DNA from: Otis tarda
Lineage: Eukaryota; Chordata; Aves; Otidiformes; Otididae
Reading direction: 5' to 3'
Assembly (NCBI GenBank): GCA_026413225.1
Contig: CM048553.1
Coordinates: 143,748,690 to 143,812,689, forward strand
DNA: 64,000 bases
Shown here in pieces: positions 36,801 to 49,780 of the stretch. Positions within the stretch are counted from its first letter, which is position 1, and every line of letters starts with the position of its first letter. The notes beneath the pieces were generated by a model. The model searched no databases. It saw only the letters and a program-made list of their open reading frames with translations, and was not told the DNA's origin. A program made the position numbers and the translations under genes.

Positions 36801-38614
36801 AAGTGTTTGTGAGTATATAAAAATAGCATATTCTACCCAGAAGAAAATACTGACTGTTATTAGGTCCTAAAAATCAGAGTTTTATTTGAGATACTAACAT
36901 TTTACTGAACTTTCTTCTCTGTTCAGCTCCTTTTCTAATGATGTTGTGGTGTCACATAGCCAGTAGCAAAATTAATCCTTTTCCAGATACAGCAGATCTG
37001 ATCTGCACCACTAAAATATGGGCAATACAGAGCTTGGCCTGAGATCTTAAGTACTGAGTGAAGTTTGTAAATGTCCTGGGCCTCATTTATCAAGCCCAGT
37101 GAATAAGTTCATCATTCTAATCCATGCTGGCTCCCCAGGCTCCAGAGGAGCTGAAAAGATGCTCTGCTGTGAAGAGCACAGGAGGCACCATCGCTTGCCC
37201 TCCCTGCCAGTCCCAGACCGCCTGCAGTAGGGGGAAGCCTGCAGCAGGGGATGCACAGCTGGTACTCTGCCTGAGGATGTTATTTATTTTCAGGGTTTTG
37301 TGCATGTCCTAATATTCCATACGTGATAAATTAGATGCATAGCATGATCAGATTTGATATTGTTTCATATTAGTGTCACATCTTAAATAACTTAGTATTA
37401 ATTAATAAACTTTTATCCCCTTTCTTTTCAGTAATGCATTTTATTATGTATTGCACAGACTAGGGAGAAGGCGAAAATATTTCAGTGTGTTTACAAAATG
37501 TTTCACAATTTATGAAACATTAAATAGTTATAATTATTTTATTTGAGCTCTATAACATACTTAGGGAATAACTGAGTTTTACATAGACATAATACCATCC
37601 TTCCTCTGCTCTAAGGGAAAGATAGCAGTCTGAATGCTGCTGATGCATTTAGAATAAACTACATAGCATTTGAGATATCATCATACTTTATGTAGATTAT
37701 TCTCTCTCTGAGAAAATGTCTTATAATTTAAAATTCTTCCTGTCACAGATTAGGATTTTATATCTTGTTTTTGACATTTGATTTGGTATCTGAAATGTGT
37801 AGAAGATTTTTTTTAAGTAAAAGCTTCCTATATGTTAGTAATTGTTGTTATTTATGTTTTAATTTATAAACATCTCACATTTCCCAAAATATTTTTTTTT
37901 TTTTCTTTGAAGCTTTCTTTTCCGCGTGGTAGTCTCTGATCTGGAGGATGAGTGACCACTTTTTTTAAAAGACGAAACTGGAACTCCTGCCATGTGTGAG
38001 GACATTAAAGACAAGTTTAGGAGAGCTGAGGGAGGTGTGCCTCGGTGCTGGGGAGGTGCGGAAGTATTCTTCCCTCTCTCCCCCTCCTGCAAGCTGTTGT
38101 CCTCACTTTTGGAAGAAAACTGGGACAAATTAGCATAAAGGGAAGAGAGCAAGAAAGCAGAGAACAATAGTAGGTCCAAAATATCTTAGTTTCTTCTTTT
38201 CTGCTTGTGTTGAAGCAGGCCTAGTTCTGCTATTGCTAAGTTTTAATTCCACTATGGACCTTGTAGTATGTCTTAATCTTATCTCTTTGCTTTTATAGTG
38301 TTTCTTCCTCTTGGACACGGTTGCATTTACTACATTAAATATTGGATCTTACTATTCATATTTGTTAAACTCCAGGTTGTATTCTTCTCTCTTGGAATAT
38401 GCTTGTTTTACCTCACTCCCGTTTCTCTTCTCGCTCTAGTCAAACCACTTCCCCTCCTCCAAGCCAGAATAGCATCTTAATCCTGTACACTTCTCTGGTG
38501 GAGAGTTTCCCTTGCTTCCTGGATCCACCCGGATCATGGAAGGATATGGCGGGTTGCATTAGGTTAACTTGCCAGATGCACAGGTGTAGGTATCAGCAAG
38601 GGAGATTAAGGTGA

Positions 38615-38730
38615 GACACAAGAAAGGTCTTCCTCAGGGTAATGAGAGTGAAGGGCTGGAAGAGATTCAGGAGGTTGTAGTAGATCTGTGGCTGGTGTGT
38701 TTAAGAACAAGCTGGACCAAGACGACAGGA
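38615..38730 (+). mobile_element. Possible highly decayed CR1 3' segment
   Basis: Words such as GGTCTTCCTCAGGGTAATGA, GGCTGGAAGAGATTCAGGAG and TTTAAGAACAAGCTGGACCA follow the order of the CR1 'ttcttc...tggaacaggttgcc...gttcaaggccaggctgga' region. Divergence is heavy and no tail is seen, so this is a weak call. Confidence 0.35.
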
Positions 38731-39086
38731 GTGGTTGTAGGCACAGCTGAGCCGTGGTGTGGGGGACAGAAATGGAGCAGTTGACCCCGTGGTTTTTGGC
38801 ACCCTGATGCTGAGAAATGTCTGCAGCCAACTTCACTTGTTCTGCTGCCCAGAGATGCCTGCAGGTAGCTAAAATATTTCAAGATTGGCTTTAAAAGGTC
38901 AGAATGAGACACTGGGGTTTTTTTTGTAGAAAATGACAGATGGGACATTACAGCAAGCTAGACAGTTGGTCATACCAGTATAGGACACCGTTTTCAAAAT
39001 CTAATTGAAATATAACAAGGGCTTGCTGGGAGATACAGAAGTAAGTAGATATATTTCTTTGGCATATCCCTTCCCAATTGCATGTA

Positions 39087-39113
39087 GTTTTGTTTTTTGT
39101 TTTTTGTTTTTTT
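39087..39113. repeat. (GTTTTTT)n simple repeat
   Basis: GTTTTGTTTTTTGTTTTTTG followed by seven T. It could equally be a decayed inverted poly-A tail, but no element adjoins it. Confidence 0.8.
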
Positions 39114-42100
39114 AACATTCTGCCTTCCCACTCCAATTTCTTGCTAACTGAAGTTAGATTTAATGCTCTGTGTATAGCTAAATACTAAATCAGTATTGCA
39201 TTCATTGCATTTTTTTTCATCTGTACTTACGACTTTATTTCTAGAGTATTCTCTACCTCTTTTTTAAGAAATGCTGTCTGATTTATAAGGATCATTCTCC
39301 CAGGTTTCTGTGTCGCAGATTTGCAAAGTGAGAGCAATGGTATTGCATTTTCAGGATGCCAAACGTGTGCACTTTGATCTGGCAGTACAGCATGCCTCGG
39401 GGAGTAAGCTGAATCTTGATTTCTTTAGTCAGTCATCCACTATCAGGTACCAGAGCCCCGATTAGACAGGCTAAAAAACAGAGAACACACCCTGGGTTAG
39501 ATATGGAAACATTTGTGAGAAGGCTCTTGGCATCACTGGCATCCTTGGAGCTCATTTTGTGGTACTGTTTCTGTGCTAGTAAATCTCTTTAATACATGCA
39601 GTAACAATAACAAGTGCCTGCGTGTCGTAGATGACTGCACATGCACTGATTACTTTTGAAAACGCTTCCGCTTCCACCACCAACCTTCAGCAGGGGAAAA
39701 TAAAAAGAATATCTGTGTTTTGAAATGTGACCTCTCACAAATGCGAGACCACTTGGTGTGGTTGTGCCTCCTTAACATTCCTCACATTCCCTCTTCCAAG
39801 CCAATTGTTAGCACTTGTTGCAGCGTTAAAGTGGCTTGGTAGTAGCACCTACTACGCTTGCTCTGGCTAGTGGCACACATGGGGCTAAATGGTCTTTCTG
39901 ACCTGTAATAAGCAGTTCCTGGTCAGTCATACCAAAGATACTTGATAATCCGATTCTTTGTTCACTATAACTGCCATAACTGTGAGGTCTCCTGAACTCT
40001 TCAGAAGTACGATCATGATGTTCTCATAGTTTTCGATGTTTCTCTGGCTGTAGTGTTGGACAGGAGGACTTGCAAAGTCAGCTTTGGGATAGTTGCAAGA
40101 CATGGGGGAAGTAAAGAGGTTCAGAGGGTGGCATTCCCTGCCATGGCCACTGCAGTGTGGTATTCAGCCTCACAGGAGTTGGAGCAGTATGCTGCATTGA
40201 TACTATCACTTCAAAAATTTATTGGGATAATAAAGATTGTTGAAGTTATTTTTTTCAAGAAAACGTAGAACACTCAGATCTCTTCCAAATAAAGTATGTG
40301 TTAGAGATCACCATTTATATGCTTCTATTTTTCACTCTAACTAGGTGTTTTTCTGTTACCATGTATAGTCTTTGAAAAAATGTAAAGCAATGAAAGGGAA
40401 AGAGCAACAATCACTGATTTTAAAAGGTGATTAATACACACTTAGGACTTGATTTTACTTAGCACCAAGCACGAGCAGGGAGCTACTGGTGGAGCACCCA
40501 AGCTTTCATTCAAAGCAGTAGGGCTGAGGTGTGCTTAGCATTTTGTGACGCTGAACACTGCAAGTACAGCCTATAAAATTCTCCATAGAAGATAAATATT
40601 TGTTATTTTATTTGACCTTGAAGATGGAACTGATTTGATAGGGTTAAGGTCAATGAATATATTATTTTTAGACAAGATACAGCGTACATGGATGGTTCTG
40701 CTTTATTTTAGTGTGTTAACATCTGGCAGCATTCTGTGTTCCATATGCTGCTGATTGTCCTGATACATTCATCTTCAGCGATTATCAAAAAGATTTCAGT
40801 GCTCTGGAGTTAATCACACATTTGAGAAGACAAATACATGAAGATAAGTAGCAAAGCTGCATGTGTTTTTTTTTGTGTATACGACCGATATTTAGGTAGT
40901 CTTGGCAAGTACTTTATTAATTTAGAAATATTTTTAAAATTGACTTAATTAGCTAATGTCTGTAAGTGCTATAAGGATGAAAAATAGCATATTAGAGTTC
41001 AATATTGTTATCACAATAGACATAGAGAACATTGTGCCCTTTTAATTCTGCATGTTACATACTTGCTTATTTCTACTAATGGTGAATAGTTAAAGGGATT
41101 TTAGATTTGCATTCTTTTCCCATATATTATTTTTGCATGGCTTTGACATATGAAAGTTTAGCTATGCTTGTGCTATTTCATTACAAAAAGCAAACTTAAC
41201 TATCAACTGACTTTTTTTTTTCTTTTTTTTTTTTGTACCAGTGTTTTCAGTTTTCCTAGGTTGATAACATTTTTTTCCAGGGCTATAAATTATTATTTTC
41301 ATTCTGTGCTGTTTTGGCCTTACATGCTAACTGCTTCAGGGGAGAAAGACTTAAGAGTTTCACAGAGAATTTGCCACATCAAAGCAGGTGTTCCCTTTTA
41401 CAGTACCTTCTTTCTGAAAATGCAGAAAGTCTGCCACGGTCAGAACAAATGGTGGGGCAAAAATCAAATGAAGTCAGATGTCTGTCAACCTTGTACCTCT
41501 TTTGTGGCTTTTGCCCCAGCCCACACTCACCTCAGAGACCAGTCCTCAAGGCTAGCCCACCATGGGGCTATCCCATGCCCCATATTTCTGCAAAGAATAA
41601 TTCAAATAAGTAAACAGCCGCAGGACTCAAAGTCTAGAAAGATGACCCTTTACTTCCCACACCTCCCCTAAGACAGCCCCTTGCTACTCCACTCTGCTAA
41701 CACGGAAGGGCACCATGAAATCAGCTGTGGTCATGGCTCTTCAGGAAAACCCTGGAACCAATATCTCTCCACACAACACTGCATGGGATGTCTGGTCAAG
41801 ATAGACATCAGGAAAGCAGCAGGAAGGCTAAAGTGGCAGTTTGCCCTAAACCAGAAGGTACAGAACAAACTGAAGTAGCAATGTTGCTACTCAGTATTTC
41901 TCTCTTAATTGAATATCCATCATTTCAAACCAAAAAATAAAGGTGGCAAAGTCTCTCAGGGCAGATAACATATCCACCATTCAGATAAAACTTGTTTTAT
42001 TTATCATGCACAAATTTGTGTAGATCTTAGCAGTGACCACTCTTCCTGTTGCCAATATCTATTAATGATAATTACTTCAAATACTATACTCACTCAGTGA

Positions 42101-43224
42101 TAGCATCACATCATGGTGAGGAAGATTGTGATCTTATCTAAATCTATTCTGTTTAACTCTGACACTCCTTCTATTATAGCGGGCCCCCGATAAGATCATG
42201 CCTGTTAGGATCAGACATTAGTTGGAATCAATATTTGAAAATGTGCCTGTTTTTGCTTAATAGCAAAGTTAGTGTGAGGGTCAGAGTGAGATCATTTGTT
42301 GGATGAGATTGTACAGCTTCATCTTGTAATGGAAATGTGTTCTTTGCTTCAGCTGCTGGTGAAATGTGAAAACAAGGGCTCTTTGAAAGCTGTGCAGCTT
42401 TGCTAATAATTACTGTATAAGGAAGATAAAATCATTATTGTGATATTTAACATTGGTAGTGCTGTGGCATGTTGAGGTTCTAGTCAGGAACTGGTGCTCC
42501 TTTGTGCTAGACTGTGTCTGAACCTGATATTGAAAAGACAGTTGCTGGCCTCAGCTAGCTTAGGTCCTGGTTTTAGACCAGACATGAGTACAATGGCAAC
42601 AAGCAAGTGTGGGAGGCAAAAGCTAAAACACAGATAATTAAGACTGCTATAATAAACAACAGTTACATCACACTAAAGCGGCAGACGTGAGTTTTGTAGA
42701 GATAGTGGATGAAAAATGCAGTGAGTTTGCAGATGATTTCAGAGAATTCTTCCTACGTGCATGAATTTGGTGGAAGAAAATACAAACAAATTGCAGATAT
42801 TTATTTAGATGAGAATTTTAAAACTCATCTGCTGATAAAGAAGGATGTAATCTAGATCAGTGATGGTGAACCCTTTTAGTGCCTCATGCTAAATTTATTT
42901 TAAAAAGCTCAGAAGCTCATGTGCTGCCAACATAAATCTCTCTGTACCAAACTTGGCACTAGTGCCAGCAGTTTACAGTTACTGGTGAAGATGAACAGTC
43001 AGAAAACACAGAGCACCATAATGCTATTTTGCTAAAAAATGTGGTTACTCTTATTGTAAGACTTCTAAGTTTTTGGTCAGAAAAACCAAACCAAAGGCCT
43101 GAGGGTACTGCATGGGATGTATGGGAGCTGCAGTGTCCCTTTCTCCTCAAAAACATTAATTTTTACTCTCTTATAAATAAAAAAGTCCAACAGAATAAAT
43201 CAGAAATAAAAAGTGACTTGTGAG

Positions 43225-43345
43225 TGACCCATTGTTTTGATCACTGGACTGCAGAATGTGAGTCCAGTGCCTGAAGTTGGGATCAAAGGGCCTCATGCAT
43301 CCCTTCCAGTGCGAGGCAAGTACCATGACCGCTGGGCTGCTCTAG
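43225..43345. repeat. tRNA-like palindromic interspersed repeat (old)
   Basis: On the minus strand, 43345 to about 43270 reads GAGCAGCCCAGCGGTCATGG-TACTTGCCTCGCACTGG and then TTTGATCCCAA, which has the layout of a tRNA A box, anticodon arm and B-box region. On the plus strand, 43225-43285 has a similar layout (GTGACCCATTGTTTTGATCA, then CCTGAAGTTGGGATCAAA). The halves are therefore roughly inverted tRNA-like units. Inside is a perfect 9-bp inverted repeat, CACTGGACT (43242-43250) and AGTCCAGTG (43261-43269). The family is not named. Confidence 0.5.
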
Positions 43346-45490
43346 AGAGAGTGGCTGCAAGAGATATTTTAATAGATCTGTTAAATCATTCCAGTGTAGA
43401 ATAAAAATAAATTTGGAAATTTATGTATTTTTTTTCATGAAATTAGTTTCTTGTTTGAATGCCCAGCTCTTTATTTAGGTGAGCTACTAATACTAGAGAT
43501 GTACTAAGACCTGGCCTGCCTTTACCGGTCATTACCATTTCAGTAATGCTGCTCATCACACAGTGTGTCTGATCTTAAATTAACCCCTAACTTCTTGTGG
43601 TTTTACTTGGATTTCCTTTGCAGTTCCCAACTTGATTACAATTCCTCACATTTGACAGACCAGTCACTAAATTTATGACACTGTTTTCTGAAAGAGATGA
43701 ACTTACACACGACAGGAGTGATAGTTTTCACTAGGCAAAGTTAGAAAGTTTCTGATTCACAATGAAACATATACTGTCATGAGCTCTTCTAATTATATGT
43801 GTATATGTAATTACCAATATGGCATGTGTGCCAACTGATAGTTATGAAGAGGTGTAACTGTAATTTATGTTTGTTCGAACACAAAAGTAAGTGGAGTGAC
43901 AAATTAATAAATCATTGCACCAGTGTTAAACAGTATTGCCTTTCGATTCTATTAAATGCCAGTACTTACTCCTTTAATACCGTATATGAAAGCACTGTAA
44001 ATTGAAATAAAATAATAAAATCATCAAAATGGATTTATACAGATTATATTCTTCCCCTGTAAGATATGCATAAGGATATTTGAGCAGTATTTTGCCCATA
44101 AAAAGTGAGACATTTTCGTGTTTTGCACTGAACAATGAATACTTCTGGATACAATATGAATAATGAAGATGTAGATTTCATTTTACTTTTTATTTTAGTT
44201 TAACAAATAGAGGGAGGAGCAGAGCCACTTCAAAATCATCCCTGAAAAAAATGGGAAGAATTTATCTTTGAATGAAATATGAAATATGTCAAGATTTTAG
44301 ATATCTTTGTCACAGTGCAGGACAGAATTTTTTTTAAGACAGATTTTACTGTATTTCCCTGACTCTGAGTGCATCTCAAAAGTGTTTCTTGAGTATTCTG
44401 ATACTTCATTGCAGTATTTATATACAAAAATTGGTGTTTTCCCACACATACATTTCCACAACATGGCCTTCAGTAGATTAGTGACACAATTTTTATAAGT
44501 GTCCCTGAAAACCAAGGTACTGGTAGAATTTTGAACTGTTAATATTTAAATGTTGATGTCTTTAAAATGTTGACTTTTTGGACAACTCTAATTTTCCTCA
44601 TTATTTCTTTCTTTGTTGTCTTAATTCTGAAATATAGTTTCAAATTCATAGAATATCAACAATTTTCACCTGTCCTTTTTTATTTCAGAAGTCTTTGTGA
44701 CATATTTTTGGCCACACTGTGCTAGGTGAAGAATCCCAAATGCTTCACTGGGGCAAAGGAAGTGGCTTTTTCTTTCCTGTTCTGAAACCTTGATAAGTCT
44801 GATTTTAGATGCAATGCAAAACAGAGCACTACAGCTTTCTGCCTTACTCTCGGATATGTATGAAACAAAAATGTCCTTACGACAATTTGATATATCTGAA
44901 GAAGTAAGGTGGTTTTTTTTTTTCCATGGATGTCCCTTCTTTCTCCCTAAATAAAGCATGATGAAGAGCTGTTATTTTGCCTTGATCATAGCAAAATATT
45001 CTACTTACTCCATTCCTTAGTGGCCAGTTAAAATTGGAATATGAAGATATTTAACAAAAATCCCTTATCATGTAAAGGAATGGTTAAACCAATAGATAGT
45101 GCACTGGTGTGCATAGTCTGGATTATGTCTTTGAAAAAGAGAAAATGTTGATGATGGTCTAGCAGCACTATGTTTCTAGTAGGCCAGTCAGTCAAATGCA
45201 AATACGGTCTATAATAATAAGAGCTGGTTGGCATAGTAATTGGGAACTGAATGTAGCTTTGTAGCTCCATATTTCTGTCTTTAGGAGTCTAAGAACTAGG
45301 AGGTTGGTATTAATAAGAGGGTTTGTGTATAAATCCTTTGTAATGAGGCTGTGCCTCTTCAGTCATTTGTATTAATTTTAACTTTAGATATGAACATGAT
45401 TCTCTGAAAGGGGTGACAACTAAAATAACTAATTTCACAAATGTCTGGGGAAAAAAAAATTACTCATTTTAGAAAAAAAAAATCCCTGAG

Positions 45491-45542
45491 TTCTTTTTGG
45501 TTGTTTGGTTGGTTTTGGGTGTTTTGGGTGTTTTGTTTTTTG
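45491..45542. repeat. G/T-rich simple tract
   Basis: TTCTTTTTGGTTGTTTGGTT followed by GGTTTTGGGTGTTTTGGGTG and TTTTGTTTTT. The G runs are mostly 2-3 long, so quadruplex potential is modest. Confidence 0.7.
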
Positions 45543-48092
45543 CAGCAGGGGGAGTTTGAGACTACGTACAGGATCATCTTATATGTCACGGTATGCACTA
45601 TAGATTATAGCTGCATTTGTGCAGATACTGGTAAAGATGAGTTCTGGTTTGGATGAAGGAAACTATTGTGTAGGAGAACTACCAACTATAACATATAATT
45701 CCAGAGGTATAAATGTCCTTGCTGTCCTTAACTCAGGTCAAAAATTCTCTCCAAATGCATTGAAATCTGCATCAACTTCAGACGTTGATATTACCCCTAC
45801 ATTTTTTTTTTTTCTGTATTGGCATGTTTGGCTGATTATTTAGTAATGTATTTGACAGTTTCTGCTATTCCATATCTTCATGGAGACACCCATATTTGAT
45901 GTCTTGTTCATATTCTGAACTTCCGAATATTTCTATGAGACCATCTGGTAATGCAGGACTGGAGGTTCTTAAACAGGGAAGTGTCTGGAGCATTGTGGAA
46001 AGATGAAGTTCTGTTGGTGGCTTTGATTGCCTCCCTTTTGCTACTCTGTCCCACACCCCAACTGCAGTTTTATTTCCATCTACATGTATTCCCTTAACTC
46101 GTCACTGTCCCTTCCCCATCTCCTGGTATTTATTTCTTATTTCTATTTCTGGTACTTACCTCAGCCTTTCTCCTCACCTTTCCAGTCTCTCCTTGTTAAC
46201 TCTTCTCTTCCAGCCATGCTTTCTTCTCCCTTCTATAATTTCTCTGTCATTTTTCCTACTGGCCTTCAAGATGCCTTCTTCAATGCTCAAGGACTTGCCC
46301 TTCCTTAATTTCCAGCTCCATCCCATACAGGTAATTTAAAGTACGCTAACTGGGAGTAGCCTTTGGAGATTTTAAGCAAAAAAGACTGAATGGTAATTTT
46401 GTGTAAAATAGAAATGTGTGATTAGTTTCCCTGTTCAAGGCAGTACACCCATTGCTGTTGCTTGTCACAGGGCTGACTTGAAAAGGATCTGTATACTTTT
46501 ATTGCCATCTATTACTTTGCTATTTCTAGGGAAGTGATCAGCTCATGTCTTTGGGCATTAGCTACACTCTGCAGAGAACAAGAAGGAATCTCTTGCTTCT
46601 GCCCCTGCCCAAGTTTAACATTACACACAATTCGTCAGGTGTATTAAGGGCTTACTGTACCATCTTCTACTTAAGCATCAGGCATGGGTACTACCAGGGG
46701 CAAGCTAGCAGGCTCGATGGGCCAGTGGACTGATCTTAAATAGTAAATCCCATGCTTTTGTGGTATGTTGACAGACCCTTACCTTAAACAGTGCTAGCAG
46801 GCACTTCTGTAATAAAACCAAACTGGCTCATGCGCTCCTTCTGAGATTTTCCATAAAAGCAGCATAAATGTTAATGAATAAATAATCTTCTCCTAAATTT
46901 CATACAATAACTGAGCTTACCCCAGGCAGGATATGCCGCTGTGGATCAGGGTTTGAAATATGTGAGAATTCCTTATTCCTGGTAGTGTGGTAGGAGGAAA
47001 AGTTTGTCACTCCTCATGCGTTTTATTTGTCTGTAAGGTGTTGAGGGCTTAGGCCTCTTGTCTTTACACATCCTTGCTCATACTAAGTCACTCACAGTAG
47101 GAGCTAACAAAAATTTTTGGAGGAAAGAAAGATAACGGAAAACATGCAAAATATTAGTTAAATTAATAAAATAATCCCACTTCCCTGATCTTGTGTGCAG
47201 AAAGAAAAGAAGAAATTGAATTGAAAATGCATTAGGTAATGCCTGATCTAGGAATTAATCTGCTTACTTACACACAGCAGAGATACAAATTCTCTTGAGA
47301 TAGCTAACTTGGTTTCTGATGTGGTATAATCCATGTTTACACAAGCATACTTAAATTGCACTGAATTGTAAAGAGAAAAGATTCCTCTGTAAAATGAAGC
47401 AGAGGTGGAAAGCAGAATGAGGAAAAAATATTTTTTTATCATACAGTAGTCCTCTCTTTATGACCATTCAAAAGAACACATTAAAAGAAATATGTTACCT
47501 CTGGTTGGAACTGGAAAAAGGTGCTTGTTTTAGTTGAATCTCCTTACTACAGGAGCTTTTAGCTACCTTTTCTGGCTGAGTGCATAAGGCTGCAGGAAAA
47601 CGTAAAGTTATTGTTGTTCAGCCTCAATGAAAATTAAGGTTCTGGAGTCAGTTTCAACCTTTTATATGTATATGTGTTTTAATACTTTACCTTTTTCCTT
47701 TGCATTTGGATCACTCATTAGGCATTTGTCTTTATTGACAAGTGAATGTCCTACTGTCACAGCTTAACCTAGCTGTGCACTGGGGAACAAGATGTTGTTC
47801 AAGAGGAAACCTCTCCGGTAGAGATGGCCATCTCATCATCCATGGCTATCTAGGAGTTTGTAGATGATGGTGAGCTGACTCTGGTTTCCTTGAGACTGAG
47901 AGTATGACCCACCTTTCTTGCGTTCATTTTATACTCGTCTTCAGAAATTAATTGGAGAAGTGTTTTAACTTTAAGAGGTTTTAGAATTTGAGACACATTT
48001 CATGGGGAAATGGGTTCATCATAAAGAGGTTTTGAAGCTTTCCAGATTTAAGTAAAAAAATCTCAAAGGAGAAGATATAGATAATCTGAGAA

Positions 48093-48150
48093 CAATTACT
48101 CAACAAGTTATTGTTATTACTCAACAGATATTGTTATTACTCAACAAGAT
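48093..48150. repeat. 20-bp minisatellite, about 2.8 copies
   Basis: TTGTTATTACTCAACAGATA (48111-48130) is followed by TTGTTATTACTCAACAAGAT (48131-48150) and preceded by a partial copy ending AATTACTCAACAAGTTA. Divergence between units is low. Confidence 0.9.
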
Positions 48151-49280
48151 CACGGCTACTCTGTCTGTGATCAGCAGAGGAATTGCCGATGTGTCTAGTT
48201 GTACCTCTAACAGTCACTGTAAGGGGATGGAAATGGGACGTGAAGCCCTGAAAGGCAGAGCACAGAGCAATGAGTGGGTTGTTTGCAGCCCTCATAAAGG
48301 CATCAGTGAAGGAATCCAACTTTATTCAATATGAATTGTGCATAATTAAACTTTAAAACATTCAGGACTTGTGAAAGTTAAGACTCAAGGCAGCAATTAG
48401 TAAAATATGTTATTATATTTGGGGATTTAAATAGTAACATATTAAAATGTGTACTCTCAAGAAGAAAAATGTAGTGTAAGGTGAGACAGTACTGAGCTGA
48501 CATTGCTGTGAAATCCTTACATTCTGTAGATTCTGACTTTTTAGTATTTTTCAATTTTAAAAAAAATCTTCATACTTTATTTAGTTCTCCATGCAGTTCT
48601 TCTTTATTCAATATTCCAGGCATAAATAGAAGAAAAAATATTAGGATTTTTGTAGCTTTTGTTCCATATAATATGCAATACCAGAGGCAGCACTTGATTT
48701 TGCCCTCTGAACACTACTTCTTTCTCAGAGACCAGAGTCGATGCTTGCCCTCTTCATGTTTTTTGAATCACTTAACTGTTGTTTTAGAAATGATCATATT
48801 CTTTTCCCTGAAATATTTTTATTTTACCAGAAATTTCACATTGTAGCAGAAAGAGAGACATGGAATTGTCTGGAAACCCACAGATTTTCATATGAAGTTA
48901 TGAATGCACTGAATACTCTGGAACCAGAATAGGAGACGAACATATATGTCAATTTTTTTTTTTTTCATTAATCCTCCATATTGCACTAGAGCAGTTTCTT
49001 CAGAGATGCTTTCTTAGGTGTTTAAAAATCACTTACTCATTGATGGGCACGTCAGCAAGTGTAAGTGCTGTAGCAGCTGCATGCATGGTGGGAGCAGTTC
49101 AGTTCCTTTCATGAAGGTGAGGTAAATCTTTGAGACAAGAGGTAAAGTAAAATTTAAATCTTCTCTCAGTATAGCTATGTCCTAGCGTAGCAGTGCCCCA
49201 GTGAAAAAAAAAAGTCTCTATTTTCTTTACTCTGAATACATCAATTAAAAAGGTCACTCAGGGAGGAGAAAAGAAGGGAG

Positions 49281-49320
49281 CTATAAAAAGCCTGAATTTC
49301 CCACCAAATAGGAAATTCCC
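49281..49320. promoter_or_regulatory. TATA-like element beside paired inverted kappaB-like sites
   Basis: CTATAAAAAG lies at 49281-49290. GAATTTCC (49294-49301) and GGAAATTC (49311-49318) form an inverted pair. GGAAATTCCC (49311-49320) read on the minus strand is GGGAATTTCC, a full match to the GGGRNYYYCC consensus. The motif match is direct; any promoter function is speculative. Confidence 0.3.
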
Positions 49321-49725
49321 ACCCAAATGCTTGGGGTCCGATGCCTGAAGAAAATGCTGTTCCTACAAGTGCCGAAAGGGCTGTGCGTAGAGGAGGTCGT
49401 TTCTATGCCATGCTGTGCAGATCTGCTTTTTATTTGAACTCTTCTATTATTATGATATTGGATTGACAGTTTTTAGGATTGCGAAGCCTGAAATGCTTCA
49501 TTATACTATAACTGTTAGAATTTTAGTAACATCACGTTGGCTTTTAATAATTGAGAAGCTGCTGTGCACTTTGGCTCAAAGAAGCTGTTTGACCCTGCTG
49601 TGCTGACAAGGAAAACAGCAGCAGCGTAGTAACCAGTATAAAATATTATTTATCCCTAGAGAGAGAAAAAATGTATAACTTGGTGGCATACTGCAGCTCT
49701 GTGCACCTGTCTACAGCTATGCTAC

Positions 49726-49780
49726 AGCCGGTGGTTATGAGAAACATCTGTATGAAAACAGATGTTTTTCGTAAACGGCT
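49726..49780. ncRNA. Candidate 55-nt stem-loop (possible small hairpin RNA)
   Basis: TTATGAGAAACATCTGT (49735-49751) pairs with ACAGATGTTTTTCGTAA (49758-49774) over 17 positions, two of them G-U, around a 6-base loop. After a 4/1 internal loop, AGCCG (49726-49730) pairs with CGGCT (49776-49780). The fold is directly visible on paper. Expression, strand and Dicer processing are unknown, and the loop and stem are short for a typical microRNA precursor. Confidence 0.3.

Larger units (their letters stand above)
33050..43224. other. Gene-free intronic DNA
   Basis: Holds a GC-richer patch at about 35085-35290 with no family recognised, a TA-rich tract at about 36734-36800, a possible CR1 relic at 38615-38730, T-rich runs near 39087 and 41211-41236, and a less AT-rich block at about 41380-41880. 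The longest frame there (41168-41671, 167 codons) begins over the T-run and shows no domain. Confidence 0.55.
43346..49250. other. Gene-free intronic DNA
   Basis: Contains a G/T-rich tract at 45491-45542 and the minisatellite at 48093-48150. A T/C-rich stretch occurs at about 46080-46320. No exon or repeat family is recognised. Confidence 0.55.

Noticed and set aside
41168-41671. 167-codon frame starting over a T-run
   Set aside because: The N-terminal hydrophobic stretch is produced by poly-T; no domain beyond it.
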